Position numbers and translations under genes: made by a program. Under the pieces are notes generated by a model. The model saw only the letters and a program-made list of their open reading frames with translations, was not told the DNA's origin and did not search any database. This document shows positions 1 through 7,976 of a DNA stretch of 64,000 bases, in pieces (position 1 is the first letter of the stretch; every line of letters starts with the position of its first letter). Source of the DNA: Quisquiliibacterium transsilvanicum. GTDB lineage: Bacteria; Pseudomonadota; Gammaproteobacteria; Burkholderiales; Burkholderiaceae_E. The stretch lies in contig NZ_JACHGB010000006.1 in the NCBI RefSeq assembly GCF_014202215.1, positions 124,001 to 188,000 on the forward strand. Direction: 5' to 3'.

Positions 1-388
1 TTCCGGGCGCGACGGTGTTGAAGACGGTGCCGTACTTGCGCACGTTCTCGTGCAGCAGGGCGAGCCGGCGATCGTCCTCGTCGGTGTCGACCACGATCTC
101 GTAGTCGATGGACTCCATGGCCGGAGGGGCATCCTGGCGCACGCCGTGAACCCTGACACGCACCCCCTGGAGGCGGAACTTCAGGATCGGGGTGACCCGT
201 TCGATCCCCTTGATCATGCAGGCGGCCAGCGCCGCCAGCAGCAGCTCTGCAGGATTCATTGCGTCGGTGCGGCCGCCGAGATCCGTATCCAGCATGATCT
301 CGGCGTCCTTGCACCGGGCAAGACTGCCGTGCGCGTCGACGCGCACCGCCTGGAGTTCGAACTGCATCTTCGCCTTGGGTTCGTTCAT
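1..388 (-). CDS. OsmC family protein, C-terminus cut by window edge
   Basis: About 129 codons are visible from an ATG at 388, with AGGCGGGG just upstream; the reading frame runs off the left end. The protein begins MNEPKAKMQFELQAVRVDAHG and contains the OsmC core (PAELLLAALAACMIKGIE), including the first conserved cysteine (AACM). OsmC proteins are peroxide reductases that normally use two cysteines. In the second motif the usual Cys is replaced by Gly (KYGTVFNTVAP), so classical thiol peroxidase chemistry is doubtful and this may be one of the OsmC-like proteins of other function. It lies 49 bp downstream of the arsenite exporter on the same strand, so the two are probably co-transcribed. 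Confidence 0.8.
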   Translation of the reverse strand, partial: MNEPKAKMQFELQAVRVDAHGSLARCKDAEIMLDTDLGGRTDAMNPAELLLAALAACMIKGIERVTPILKFRLQGVRVRVHGVRQDAPPAMESIDYEIVVDTDEDDRRLALLHENVRKYGTVFNTVAPG

Positions 389-437
389 CGCCCCGCCTGG
401 ATTGCGAATGAAGTGCGGCAGCACATCGTTGCGGGAT

Positions 438-1466
438 CTACACCCGGCCGACCGCCGGAAACCAGTGCCGCGTGCGGTTGGCAATCGCCACCAGCGACAG
501 CATCACCGGCACCTCGACCAGCACGCCGACCACGGTGGCCAGGGCCGCGCCCGAACTCAGGCCGAACAGCGAGATTGCCACCGCCACCGCCAGCTCGAAG
601 AAATTGGAGGTGCCGATCAGGCAGGCCGGCGCGGCGATCGCGTGCGGCAGCCGCAGCAGGCGCGCGCCGAGCGCGCTGATGAAGAAGACTCCGTAGCTCT
701 GCAGGATCAGCGGCACCGCGATCAGCGCGATCACCAGCGGCTTCGACACCAGCGTCCCCGCCTGGAAACCGAACAGCAGCACGACGGTGGCGATCAGCCC
801 GACCACCGACCAGGGCTTGAGCGCGGCCACCCCGCGCGCCAGCCGCGTCTGCCCCTGCCGCAGCCAGACCCGCCGGGTGAGCGCGCCAGCGATCAGCGGC
901 AGCACCACGTAGAGGATGGTGCTGAGCAGCAGCGTCTCCCAGGGCACGGTGACGTCGGTGACCCCCAGCAGGAAGGCTGCGATCGGCGCGAAGGCGAACA
1001 CCATCACCAGGTCGTTCACCGACACCTGCACCAGCGTGTAGTTCGGATCGCCCTTGACCAGCTGGCTCCAGACGAAAACCATCGCGGTGCAGGGCGCGAC
1101 GCCCAGCAGAATCATCCCGGCGATGTATTCGGACGCCGACGCGGGATCGACCCAGGGCGCGAAGACGTGCTCGAAGAAGAGCACCGCCAGCGCCGCCATC
1201 GTGAACGGCTTGATCAGCCAGTTGACGACCAGCGTGAGCAGCAGGCCGCGCGGCCGCCGCCCGACGTCCTTCACTGCCGCGAGGTCGATCTGGATCATCA
1301 TCGGATAGATCATCACCCAGATGAACAGCGCGACCACCAGGTTGACGTGGGCGAACTCGATGCGCGCCACCGCCTCGAACAGCCCCGGGGCCGCCAGCCC
1401 CAGGCCGACGCCCGCGAGGATGCCCAGCCCGACCCAGACGGTGAGGTAACGCTCGAAGAGACCCAT
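438..1466 (-). CDS. acr3: Acr3-family arsenite efflux permease
   Basis: 342 residues with about ten hydrophobic segments, typical of the Acr3/bile-acid-sodium symporter superfamily. The family signature with its essential cysteine is present ([13 protein letters not shown]), as is the later [14 protein letters not shown] segment. Acr3 exports arsenite across the inner membrane using the proton motive force. The start was placed at the ATG ([12 protein letters not shown]) that matches the usual family N-terminus; an in-frame start 30 bp upstream is possible. A 31-codon ORF with a good ribosome site ends 4 bp before this start, so translation may be coupled. No arsR or arsC is visible in the window, so it looks like part of a reduced ars locus. 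Confidence 0.88.
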   Translation of the reverse strand: MGLFERYLTVWVGLGILAGVGLGLAAPGLFEAVARIEFAHVNLVVALFIWVMIYPMMIQIDLAAVKDVGRRPRGLLLTLVVNWLIKPFTMAALAVLFFEHVFAPWVDPASASEYIAGMILLGVAPCTAMVFVWSQLVKGDPNYTLVQVSVNDLVMVFAFAPIAAFLLGVTDVTVPWETLLLSTILYVVLPLIAGALTRRVWLRQGQTRLARGVAALKPWSVVGLIATVVLLFGFQAGTLVSKPLVIALIAVPLILQSYGVFFISALGARLLRLPHAIAAPACLIGTSNFFELAVAVAISLFGLSSGAALATVVGVLVEVPVMLSLVAIANRTRHWFPAVGRV

Positions 1467-1470
1467 GGGA

Positions 1471-1566
1471 TCAGCGGCCGGCGCCGGGCCGAGCATCGGC
1501 CCGGGCCTTCATGCCGGCGAGTTCGGCGCGGTCGTCGACATGCTGGCGGACGTGGAGGCGTTTCAT
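1471..1566 (-). CDS. Possible 31-aa leader or remnant ORF upstream of acr3
   Basis: A short frame starts at an ATG preceded by CGGAGAAA and ends four bases before acr3. Its first residues, MKRLHV then VDD, resemble the start of glyoxalase-fold proteins often found in ars operons (ArsI/CadI type), but no later part of that family follows. It may be a decayed ars gene or a translated leader that couples to acr3. The resemblance is short and could be chance. Confidence 0.3.
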   Translation of the reverse strand: MKRLHVRQHVDDRAELAGMKARADARPGAGR

Positions 1567-1627
1567 GGATTTCTCCGGGGCAGGTAGGGCAGGTCGCCGC
1601 ACGCATGGATCGCGTAAGCGGCCCGTA

Positions 1628-1713
1628 AGTCTACAATCATCCTTGAACTATTGGATAAAAATGCCGCCAATTTCGGTAGCATATTGGTGTTTTTACATCA
1701 ATGTGAGATCGCC
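1628..1713 (+). promoter_or_regulatory. AT-rich promoter region of the CopG/PIN module
   Basis: This stretch is visibly richer in A+T than its surroundings. It contains TTGAAC at 1642, several A and T runs, and a CCAAT...ATTGG dyad around 1669-1686 that could be an autoregulatory operator for the ribbon-helix-helix antitoxin. No clean -35/-10 pair with standard spacing was identified. Confidence 0.4.
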
Positions 1714-1953
1714 ATGAGCCGTCTGACCATCACGCTTTCGGAGGCCCGCTACCGGGCGCTCAAGGAGGCCGCTGCGCAACGCGACAAGACCATCGGCCAA
1801 CTCATCGACGAGAGCCTCGAGTTCTACGGCATCAAGTCCCGCGAAGATGCGCGCGAGCTCGTGCGGCGCGCGCGCGCGCGCAGCAGCATGACCGAAGACG
1901 AGGCGATGTCGGTGGCCCTCGACCAAGTGCGCACGGTCCGCGCGAAGCCATGA
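1714..1953 (+). CDS. Ribbon-helix-helix (CopG-like) antitoxin
   Basis: 79 residues. The N-terminus MSRLTITLSEARYRALKEAA has the alternating strand and helix of a ribbon-helix-helix DNA-binding domain (about residues 1-40, ending near QLIDESLEFYG). The remainder is a charged helical tail likely to bind the toxin. The stop overlaps the next start (ATGA), as usual for antitoxin-toxin pairs. A frame extends 21 codons further upstream, but it lies in the AT-rich promoter region and the ATG at 1714 gives the normal antitoxin length. Such proteins usually repress their own operon and neutralise the toxin. Confidence 0.82.
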   Translation: MSRLTITLSEARYRALKEAAAQRDKTIGQLIDESLEFYGIKSREDARELVRRARARSSMTEDEAMSVALDQVRTVRAKP

Positions 1954-2369
1954 GCAGGCAGGCGGTCATCGTCGATACCAACGTCGTCGTGGCCGGCCTC
2001 CTGACGGGCAACGCCGCTTCGCCCGTTGCCAGGATCCTCGACGGGATGCTGACTGGAGCATTCACGTATGCCCTGTCCGAAGCCCTCCTCGCGGAGTACC
2101 GCACGGTGCTCGTGCGGCCGCAGCTGTGCAAACTGCACGGGCTCAGCGTCACGGAGATCGACGCCCTGCTGACCGACATCGCATTCAACGCGATCGTGCT
2201 CGCTCCCGCTCCGGCTCGACCCGCTCCCGACCCCGGCGATCAGCTGCTTTGGGAGCTGCTTGCGGCGCGCCCGGAGCTGCTCCTGGTCACCGGGGACAAA
2301 CTGCTGCTGCGAGACCCCGGCATGGGCGGCCGGGTGATCGAGCCCGCGGCGTTCGCAGCGGCCTTCTGA
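1950..2369 (+). CDS. PIN-domain toxin (putative ribonuclease)
   Basis: 139 residues with a PIN fold. The first acidic residue lies in VIVDTNVVVAGL; further acidic positions are in the LAEYRTVL helix, in PAPDPGDQLLW, and in LLLVTGDKLLL. These carboxylates normally bind divalent metal for RNA cleavage. The protein matches the COG1569-type toxins that follow CopG antitoxins. It overlaps the antitoxin stop by 4 bp, so toxin translation is probably coupled. Together they form a type II toxin-antitoxin module. The RNA target cannot be inferred. Confidence 0.82.
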   Translation: MSRQAVIVDTNVVVAGLLTGNAASPVARILDGMLTGAFTYALSEALLAEYRTVLVRPQLCKLHGLSVTEIDALLTDIAFNAIVLAPAPARPAPDPGDQLLWELLAARPELLLVTGDKLLLRDPGMGGRVIEPAAFAAAF

Positions 2370-2415
2370 TGCGGGCGAGGCGTGTCCCTGCGCAATCGGC
2401 AAACCGCCCGCCGGA

Positions 2416-3675
2416 TCACCCGCCGTCGCCGGCGCCCTTCGCCCGCCAGGCCGCGCGCAGCGCCGCCTCGGCCTCGTCCAGGCTGTCGGCCTCGATCAGG
2501 ATCTGCTGCACCTGCGCAGGCGACAGCACGCCCGGCGGGTAGTCGCTCGCCAGCCGCGCGGCGCGCTCGCCGGCCTCGGGATGGAAGCGCAGCAGCAGGC
2601 CGCGCAGCTGCTCGGCGCTGGCGTTGCCCAGCTCCACCTCGACGTCGATGCGGCCCGGGCGGATCAGCGCGGGGTCGAGCCGCTCGCGGTGGTTGGTGGT
2701 CAGCACCACGATGCGGCCTTCCTGCGCAGCCACGCCGTCCAGCGCGTTCAGCAGCCCCGAGAAGCTCACTTCGATGCGGGCATCCTGCTTGTCGCGGGCC
2801 TTGAAGAAGGCGTCGATGTCCTCGATCAGGATCAGCGAGCGCGGCGGCGTGCGCTGCAGCAGGTCCGACAGCGTGTGATCGTTGAGCTTGGGGTTGGTCA
2901 GCGACAGCGTGCACAGCTTCAGGCGCAGCTCGCCGGCCAGCGCATAGGCCACGCTGGTCTTGCCGGTGCCCGGCGGGCCGTGCAGCAGGTAGCCGCGGCG
3001 CCAGGGAATGCCCAGCTGCGCGTACCAGTCGCGGCGGTCGAAGAACTCGTGGATGTCGTCGTGCAGGCGGCGGGCCACGCCTTCGTCGAGCACCACGGAA
3101 TCCAGGCTGCGGCGCGGCTTGGTGTCGGACAGGTGCCACTGCTCGCCCCAGCGGTCGATCGTGTAGAGCGACAGCCGATGCGCGCGGCGCGCGCCGGCGT
3201 GCCGCACCACGCCCTCCATCAGTTCCTCCATCAGCCGCCGGCTGGCGAACAGCGCGCCCAGCCGGATGGTCTCCACCACCTGCAGGTTCATCGCGATGTC
3301 CCGGTGCAGCCACATCAGGCGGCCGCGGTACCAGAACAGGTGGAAGCCGGGCGCGGGGCTGTACTGCAGCGGCGGCGCGTCGTCGGCTTCGGCGTCGTCG
3401 CCGGCCACCGCGGGCGGCGCCTGCACCACGCTGAACCAGCGGCTGCGCCGGCCGAAGCGCTGCTCGTCCATCCAGGCGACGAAGGCGGGGAAGAGGTCGT
3501 TGCGGCTGTCCAGCGTGGCGGTGACCACGAAGGCGCGCTTCGCCTGCGACCACAGCGCGCCCGGCACCTTGCGCAAGGCTGCCGCCAGCACGCCGACCAG
3601 GCCCAGCGCGATCGCTCCGGCCACCATCTGGTTGGCCAGCTGGGCACGGAGCGCTTCGACGAAGGATTCCCACAT
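2416..3675 (-). CDS. BCS1-like membrane-anchored AAA+ ATPase
   Basis: 419 residues. A single transmembrane helix (about residues 12-34) is followed by a BCS1 N-terminal-like region (about 50-225) and an AAA+ module with Walker A GPPGTGKT (about 233-240), Walker B LILIEDIDAFF (about 282-290), sensor 1 LTTNHRERLDP and arginine finger RPGRID. In mitochondria Bcs1 exports the folded Rieske protein; bacterial homologues are scattered and mostly uncharacterised. No Rieske or cytochrome bc1 gene is nearby. The gene is bracketed by two toxin-antitoxin modules on the opposite strand. The start was chosen at MWESFVEALRAQ; an in-frame start 33 bp upstream is possible. Confidence 0.8.
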   Translation of the reverse strand: MWESFVEALRAQLANQMVAGAIALGLVGVLAAALRKVPGALWSQAKRAFVVTATLDSRNDLFPAFVAWMDEQRFGRRSRWFSVVQAPPAVAGDDAEADDAPPLQYSPAPGFHLFWYRGRLMWLHRDIAMNLQVVETIRLGALFASRRLMEELMEGVVRHAGARRAHRLSLYTIDRWGEQWHLSDTKPRRSLDSVVLDEGVARRLHDDIHEFFDRRDWYAQLGIPWRRGYLLHGPPGTGKTSVAYALAGELRLKLCTLSLTNPKLNDHTLSDLLQRTPPRSLILIEDIDAFFKARDKQDARIEVSFSGLLNALDGVAAQEGRIVVLTTNHRERLDPALIRPGRIDVEVELGNASAEQLRGLLLRFHPEAGERAARLASDYPPGVLSPAQVQQILIEADSLDEAEAALRAAWRAKGAGDGG

Positions 3676-3714
3676 GAGCGGCAAGATACCGGAGCGGGCA
3701 GACGCCAAGCCGTC

Positions 3715-3743
3715 TTGACGTCATGATGCCAAAACGACAGAAT
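3715..3743 (+). promoter_or_regulatory. Sigma-70-like promoter for the second toxin-antitoxin pair
   Basis: TTGACG at 3715-3720 and CAGAAT at 3738-3743 are separated by 17 bp and lie about 25 bp before the antitoxin ATG. The half-palindrome GACGTCATGATG sits between the boxes and could be the operator of the CopG-type protein. Confidence 0.5.
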
Positions 3744-3768
3744 CGATTCATGCCCCCTGGAGCAACTG

Positions 3769-4005
3769 ATGGACTCCCCATCGACCACCCGCGCAACCAT
3801 CTACCTCGATTCGGAGCTTCACAGGGCCCTGCGTTTCAAGGCCGCGCTCACGCGCCGCTCGATCTCCGAGCTCGTCACCGAAGCAGTGCGCGAGTCCCTG
3901 CGCGAAGACGAGGAAGACCTGCGCAGCGCTGCGCTGCGGGCCGAGGAACCCACGATCAGCTACGAGGCATTCCTGGGCAAGCTCAAGGCCGATGGCACGC
4001 TTTGA
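3769..4005 (+). CDS. Ribbon-helix-helix (CopG-like) antitoxin
   Basis: 78 residues. TTRATIYLDSELHRALRFKA followed by SISELVTEAVRESL is a clear ribbon-helix-helix DNA-binding domain (residues 5-45). An acidic tail (EDEEDLRSAALRAEEP) is the likely toxin-binding segment. The start follows CTGGAG at a suitable distance. Its end overlaps the toxin start by 14 bp. Expected role: DNA-binding antitoxin that represses its own operon and blocks the RelE-like toxin. Confidence 0.85.
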   Translation: MDSPSTTRATIYLDSELHRALRFKAALTRRSISELVTEAVRESLREDEEDLRSAALRAEEPTISYEAFLGKLKADGTL

Positions 4006-4252
4006 GCTGCGCTTCAAGCCTTCGGTTGCAAAGGACCTGCGCGGAGTTCCCGTGGCAGACGTGCGCCGGATTCTCGAGCGCATCGAAGCCTTGCGCGACA
4101 CCCCTCGCCCCGAAGGCTCGGAGCGTCTGGCCGGCCAGACGCTTTGGCGGATCAGGCAGGGCCGCTACCGGATCGTCTACTCGATCGACGACCTGCACAT
4201 CGTGGTCGAAGTGATCCGGATCGGCCACCGGCGCGAGATCTATCGGCTCTGA
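3992..4252 (+). CDS. RelE/ParE-superfamily toxin
   Basis: 86 residues, the usual length. The frame shows MARFELRFKPSVAKDL at the start, then a helical hairpin, and the family C-terminus with LWRIRQGRYRIVYSIDD and VVEVIRIGHRREIYR. The conserved arginines and the terminal Tyr match RelE-type mRNA interferases (YafQ/RelE subgroup) rather than ParE gyrase poisons, but this subdivision is tentative. It overlaps the upstream antitoxin by 14 bp and forms a type II module with it. Confidence 0.85.
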   Translation: MARFELRFKPSVAKDLRGVPVADVRRILERIEALRDTPRPEGSERLAGQTLWRIRQGRYRIVYSIDDLHIVVEVIRIGHRREIYRL

Positions 4253-4345
4253 CACACACCTTTGAGTCGCTGCACGGCCCCAGAGTCATGCGGGACTCCG
4301 GCGCCGCCAAGCGTATCGAACACGTTGAACACAAGGAGACTCACC

Positions 4346-5122
4346 ATGGACACCTCGAAACTCTTCTCGCTCGAAGGCCGCGTGGCCCTGGTCACCGGCG
4401 GCTCGCGCGGCATCGGCAAGATGATCGTCAAGGGCCTGCTGGGCCAGGGCGCCAGGCGCGTCTACATCACTTCGCGCAAGGCAGAGCAGTGCGACGCCGC
4501 GGCGGCCGAACTCTCGGCGCTGGGCGACTGCGTCTCCATCCCCGGCGACGTCTCCAGGATGGACGGCATCCGCGCGCTGGCCGCCGAGATCGCGAAACGC
4601 GAGCCGGCGCTCGACATCCTGGTGAACAACGCCGGCGCCGCCTGGGCCGCGCCCTTCGACGAGTTCCCCGAGAGCGGCTGGGACAAGACCGTGAACCTCA
4701 ACATGAAGACGCCCTTCTTCCTCACGCAGGCGCTGGCGCCGCAGCTGCGCGCCGCGGCGAAGTCGCGTCCGGCCAAGGTGATCAACGTCTCGTCGATCGA
4801 TGGCATCTCGGTCAACATGTGGCACACCTACGCCTACTCCGCGAGCAAGGCCGGCATCCTGCACCTCACCAAGCGGATGGCGATGGAGCTGATCCGAGAC
4901 AACGTGGTGGTCTCGGGGATCGCGCCGGGCCCCTTCGGTTCCGAGATGAACGTGGACGCGCGCGACAACGCCGAGCAGGTGGCCAAGCGGGTGCCCGCCG
5001 GCCGCGTGGGCACCGAGGAGGACATGGCCGCGGCCGCGATCTACCTGGCTTCGCGGGCGGGCGATTTCGTGGTGGGCGAGACCGTGGTGGTCGACGGCGG
5101 GGTGACGCTGGCGCGCGGCTGA
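4346..5122 (+). CDS. SDR-family oxidoreductase, RhlG-like
   Basis: 258 residues with a complete classical short-chain dehydrogenase set: cofactor loop TGGSRGIG (17-24), NNAG (94-97), catalytic Ser near 149, and YSASK (164-168). The TSRKA segment after the second strand suggests NADP(H) preference. Overall it most resembles the RhlG/3-oxoacyl-ACP-reductase-like subgroup, so the substrate may be a beta-ketoacyl ester or thioester; the true substrate is unknown. AAGGAG lies 8 bp before the ATG. The 3' end overlaps the convergent nuclease gene by 82 bp. Confidence 0.85.
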   Translation: MDTSKLFSLEGRVALVTGGSRGIGKMIVKGLLGQGARRVYITSRKAEQCDAAAAELSALGDCVSIPGDVSRMDGIRALAAEIAKREPALDILVNNAGAAWAAPFDEFPESGWDKTVNLNMKTPFFLTQALAPQLRAAAKSRPAKVINVSSIDGISVNMWHTYAYSASKAGILHLTKRMAMELIRDNVVVSGIAPGPFGSEMNVDARDNAEQVAKRVPAGRVGTEEDMAAAAIYLASRAGDFVVGETVVVDGGVTLARG

Positions 5123-6624
5123 CGGCCAGGAACGGCGGCGGGCGTCCGCCTTCGGGCGCCGCCCGCTCCGCCGGTCGCGCGTGCGCCGGCCGAGCCGCCT
5201 GCGCACGCGTCCAGCGGAATCGGCGGCCCCAGGCGTTCCATCGCCTTGCGCAGGATCCGATGGATGTCGAGGTCGAAAGCGGGACGGCCGCTGCGCAGCA
5301 GCGCCGCGGCCTGCTCCTCGTCGCGCGCGGCGCCCAGGTAGCGCCAGCCGTCGAGCACGTGCAGCGTGGCGCCTTCGCGCAGCGCCACCGGGCCCTCGTG
5401 CGGCCAGGCCTGCACCTCCAGCCCGCGCAGCGCCTCTAGCAGGCGCAGGCCGTGCGCCTGCCGCGGCTCGTCGCCGCAGCAGGCGCCACGGCACCTGCCC
5501 AGCTGGCGGGCGAAGCAGCGCCGCCCGGGCGGCAGCTTCTCCAGCCCGAGCAGCGCCGGGCACAGCGCATGCTCGGCGGCCAGCGCGCGCAGCCGCTCGG
5601 TGGCCTCGCGGCGGCTGCGGAACAGGCCGTAGAGCCGGTCCTGGCGTCCGAAGGCCAGGTCGCCGGCATGAACCAGCTCGATCCGCGGCCCGGTCCCGGT
5701 CCCGGTCCCGGCGTCGGTGTCGCCGGACAGCCGCCAGGCGCACAGCTCGCGATTGCGGCGCAGCTGGCGGTTGTGGGTCGGCTGCAGGCGCTTGACCAAC
5801 TGCGCCTCCTCGAGCAGCGCGCCGATCTCGCCCTCGGCGCATATCCAGTCGATGCGCCGCACCTGCTGGCTCAGGCTCAGCTCGCGGTCGTCGCGATGAT
5901 CCGCCGAGAAATGCGACATGACGCGCTCGCGCAGGCGCAGGCTCTTGCCCACGTAGAGCGGCAGTTCGTTCTCTCCATAGAAGAGGTAGACCCCGGGGGC
6001 GTCGGGCATGTCGTCCAGCGCAGCCTGGTCAAGGTGCGGCGGCAGCGTTGAACGGCCAGCCAGCTCGCGCACCGCGTCACGGATCGTACCCGGCGCCATG
6101 CGCTCATGCAGCCGCTGCCAGAACTGCCACAGCAGGCGCGCATCGCCCAGCGCGCGATGCCGCCCCGGCGACTGCAGCCCATGGCGCTCGACCAGCACAT
6201 CCAGACCGTGCAGCCGCTCCTCGGGGAACAGCAGCCGCGACAGCTTCAGCGTGCACAGCACCCGCGGCCTGAAGTCCATCCCTGCGCGGCGCAGGGCGGC
6301 GCGCAGGTGCCCGTGGTCGAAGCGCGCGTTATGCGCGACGAGCAGCCGGCCCTGCAGGCGATCGAACACTTCGCCCGCCAGCGCCTCGAAGGGCGGCGCG
6401 TCGGCCAGCATCGCGTCGTCGATCCCGGTCAGGCGCGCCACGTGCGGCGAGATGCGCATGCCGGGCCGCACCAGGCTGGACCACTCGCGCACCTCGTTCC
6501 CGTCCACCTCGACGATGCCGATCTCGGTGATCGATTCGCGCTGAGCGGGGCCGCCGGTGGTCTCCAGGTCGATGAAGGCCAGGCCCCCGGGCGGCACCCA
6601 GGGCCCGTGCAAAGTCACGGTCAC
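5041..6624 (-). CDS. DnaQ-like exonuclease fused to GIY-YIG (Cho/UvrC-type) endonuclease
   Basis: About 527 residues. The N-terminal domain is a DEDDh 3'-5' exonuclease: FIDLETTG (17-24), VAHNARFD (about 96-103) and the HRALGDARL block (about 156-164). The second domain begins at GVYLFYGENELPLYVGKS (about 211-228) and is a GIY-YIG nuclease like that of UvrC and Cho, followed by a Cys-rich stretch (RRCFARQLGRCRGACCG). Such fusions are thought to act in DNA repair. The start is uncertain: GTG at 6624 or 6618 fits the family, with no ATG close by. The last 40 or so residues are low complexity and antisense to the end of the SDR gene. A short GGTCCC triplication near 5695 encodes GTGTGTG. Confidence 0.8.
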   Translation of the reverse strand: MTVTLHGPWVPPGGLAFIDLETTGGPAQRESITEIGIVEVDGNEVREWSSLVRPGMRISPHVARLTGIDDAMLADAPPFEALAGEVFDRLQGRLLVAHNARFDHGHLRAALRRAGMDFRPRVLCTLKLSRLLFPEERLHGLDVLVERHGLQSPGRHRALGDARLLWQFWQRLHERMAPGTIRDAVRELAGRSTLPPHLDQAALDDMPDAPGVYLFYGENELPLYVGKSLRLRERVMSHFSADHRDDRELSLSQQVRRIDWICAEGEIGALLEEAQLVKRLQPTHNRQLRRNRELCAWRLSGDTDAGTGTGTGPRIELVHAGDLAFGRQDRLYGLFRSRREATERLRALAAEHALCPALLGLEKLPPGRRCFARQLGRCRGACCGDEPRQAHGLRLLEALRGLEVQAWPHEGPVALREGATLHVLDGWRYLGAARDEEQAAALLRSGRPAFDLDIHRILRKAMERLGPPIPLDACAGGSAGARATGGAGGARRRTPAAVPGRQPRASVTPPSTTTVSPTTKSPAREAR

Positions 6625-6938
6625 GGGCCGGAAGACCGGTCCGGAGCCGGCAAGGTGGCACTGCTGCGGATGGGGCGGTTCACGGGCGGCAGGGGCGATC
6701 GGAATCGTGTGGCGGGGACGGTCGTGCGGGGGTGGTCGGAACCCGGGGTCCGGCTGCGAATGGTACGGAAATTCCGGCAGGCCGCGCGCGGCTCCGGCCG
6801 CGGGGTCGAACCCCGTCGAACGAACCGCCCCGATTCGACTCCGCCCGGCGCCTCGGGCATTCTTATGGGCTATCCGGGCCCGGGCAGGTCCAGCCATTGC
6901 CCTCTTCCAGATCCAACCTTTCACAGGAGAACCGCGAC

Positions 6939-7703
6939 ATGACCAGCGAAGTGATCGTCAAGGCCGAGAACGGCATCCAGATCATCACCATCAACCGCCC
7001 CGAGGCGAAGAACGCGATGAGCAAGGCCGCGGCCGAGGGCATCGCCGCCGCGATCGACGAGCTCGAGAGCCGCGCCGACCTCACCGTTGCCATCCTGACC
7101 GGCGCCGGCGGCACCTTCTGCTCCGGCATGGACCTCAAGGGCTTCCTGCGCGGCGAGCGTCCCAGCGTCGAGGGCCGCGGCTTCGGCGGCATCACCGAGC
7201 GCCCGCCGAGGAAGCCGATCATCGCGGCAGTCGAGGGCTACGCGCTGGCAGGCGGCTTCGAACTCGCGCTGGCCTGCGACCTGATCATTGCCGCCGAAGA
7301 CGCCAAGTTCGGCGTGCCCGAGGTCAAGCGCGGCCTGGTCGCCGCTGCCGGCGGCGTCATCCGCCTGCCGCGCCGCATCCCCTACCACGTGGCGATGGAG
7401 TACGTGCTGACCGGCGACCACATGCCGGCCGCCGATGCCCACCGCTTCGGCCTGGTGAACAAGCTGGTGCCCAAGGGCCAGGCGCTGCAGGGCGCGATCG
7501 AGATGGCCGCCCGCATCACCGCCAACGGCCCGCTGGCGATCGCCGCGAGCAAGCGCATCGTCGCCGAGTCCTTCGACTGGCACGCCGAGGAAATGTGGAA
7601 GAAGCAGGCCGAGATCATCGCGCCGGTCTTCACCTCCGCCGACGCCCGCGAAGGCGCTGCCGCCTTCGCCGAGAAGCGCGCGCCGAAGTGGCAGGGCAAG
7701 TGA
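6939..7703 (+). CDS. Enoyl-CoA hydratase/isomerase family protein
   Basis: 254 residues of the crotonase fold. NRPEAKNAMS near the N-terminus, the oxyanion-hole segment FCSGMDLKGF, and ALAGGFELALACDLI are all present. Both glutamates used by hydratases appear conserved (PEVKRGL and AMEYVLTGD), so hydration of a 2-enoyl-CoA is plausible. AGGAGA precedes the ATG. It stands alone between a divergent nuclease gene and a hairpin terminator, so context does not narrow the pathway beyond fatty acid or CoA-thioester catabolism. Confidence 0.87.
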   Translation: MTSEVIVKAENGIQIITINRPEAKNAMSKAAAEGIAAAIDELESRADLTVAILTGAGGTFCSGMDLKGFLRGERPSVEGRGFGGITERPPRKPIIAAVEGYALAGGFELALACDLIIAAEDAKFGVPEVKRGLVAAAGGVIRLPRRIPYHVAMEYVLTGDHMPAADAHRFGLVNKLVPKGQALQGAIEMAARITANGPLAIAASKRIVAESFDWHAEEMWKKQAEIIAPVFTSADAREGAAAFAEKRAPKWQGK

Positions 7704-7764
7704 TCCGCGCCTGATCGACGGAATCTGGACACCGCCCTCGACGGGGCGGCGTTCAGAGCAGGAG

Positions 7765-7806
7765 CGCCGCGCGCCGGGAAGTTTCCGGCCGCGGCGTTCT
7801 GTTTTC
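7765..7806 (+). terminator. Rho-independent terminator after the enoyl-CoA hydratase gene
   Basis: Nested inverted repeats (CGCCGCG with CGCGGCG, and inner CCGGGAA with TTTCCGG) are followed by TTCTGTTTT. Confidence 0.6.
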
Positions 7807-7976
7807 GGGATCGGCCGCGAAGCTCGCTCCGATCGGCCGCGGCAGATCTTCCGACCGGTCGCAGTCTCAAGTTCGTTTCGCCCGGGCGTCGGCGATGCGC
7901 CGCCCGCGTTTGCGCTACGCTCGTCCCTGCGCCGTTGCCCGAAGGCCGGGCCAGCGCTCCCGAAGGAGAACACGCA

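Noticed and set aside
6796-6840. T-arm-like sequence (GGGGTTCGACCCC on the minus strand) that could belong to a tRNA
   Set aside because: No acceptor stem, D-arm or anticodon arm can be fitted on either side at tRNA spacing; it is a plain GC-rich inverted repeat in the upstream region of the enoyl-CoA hydratase gene.
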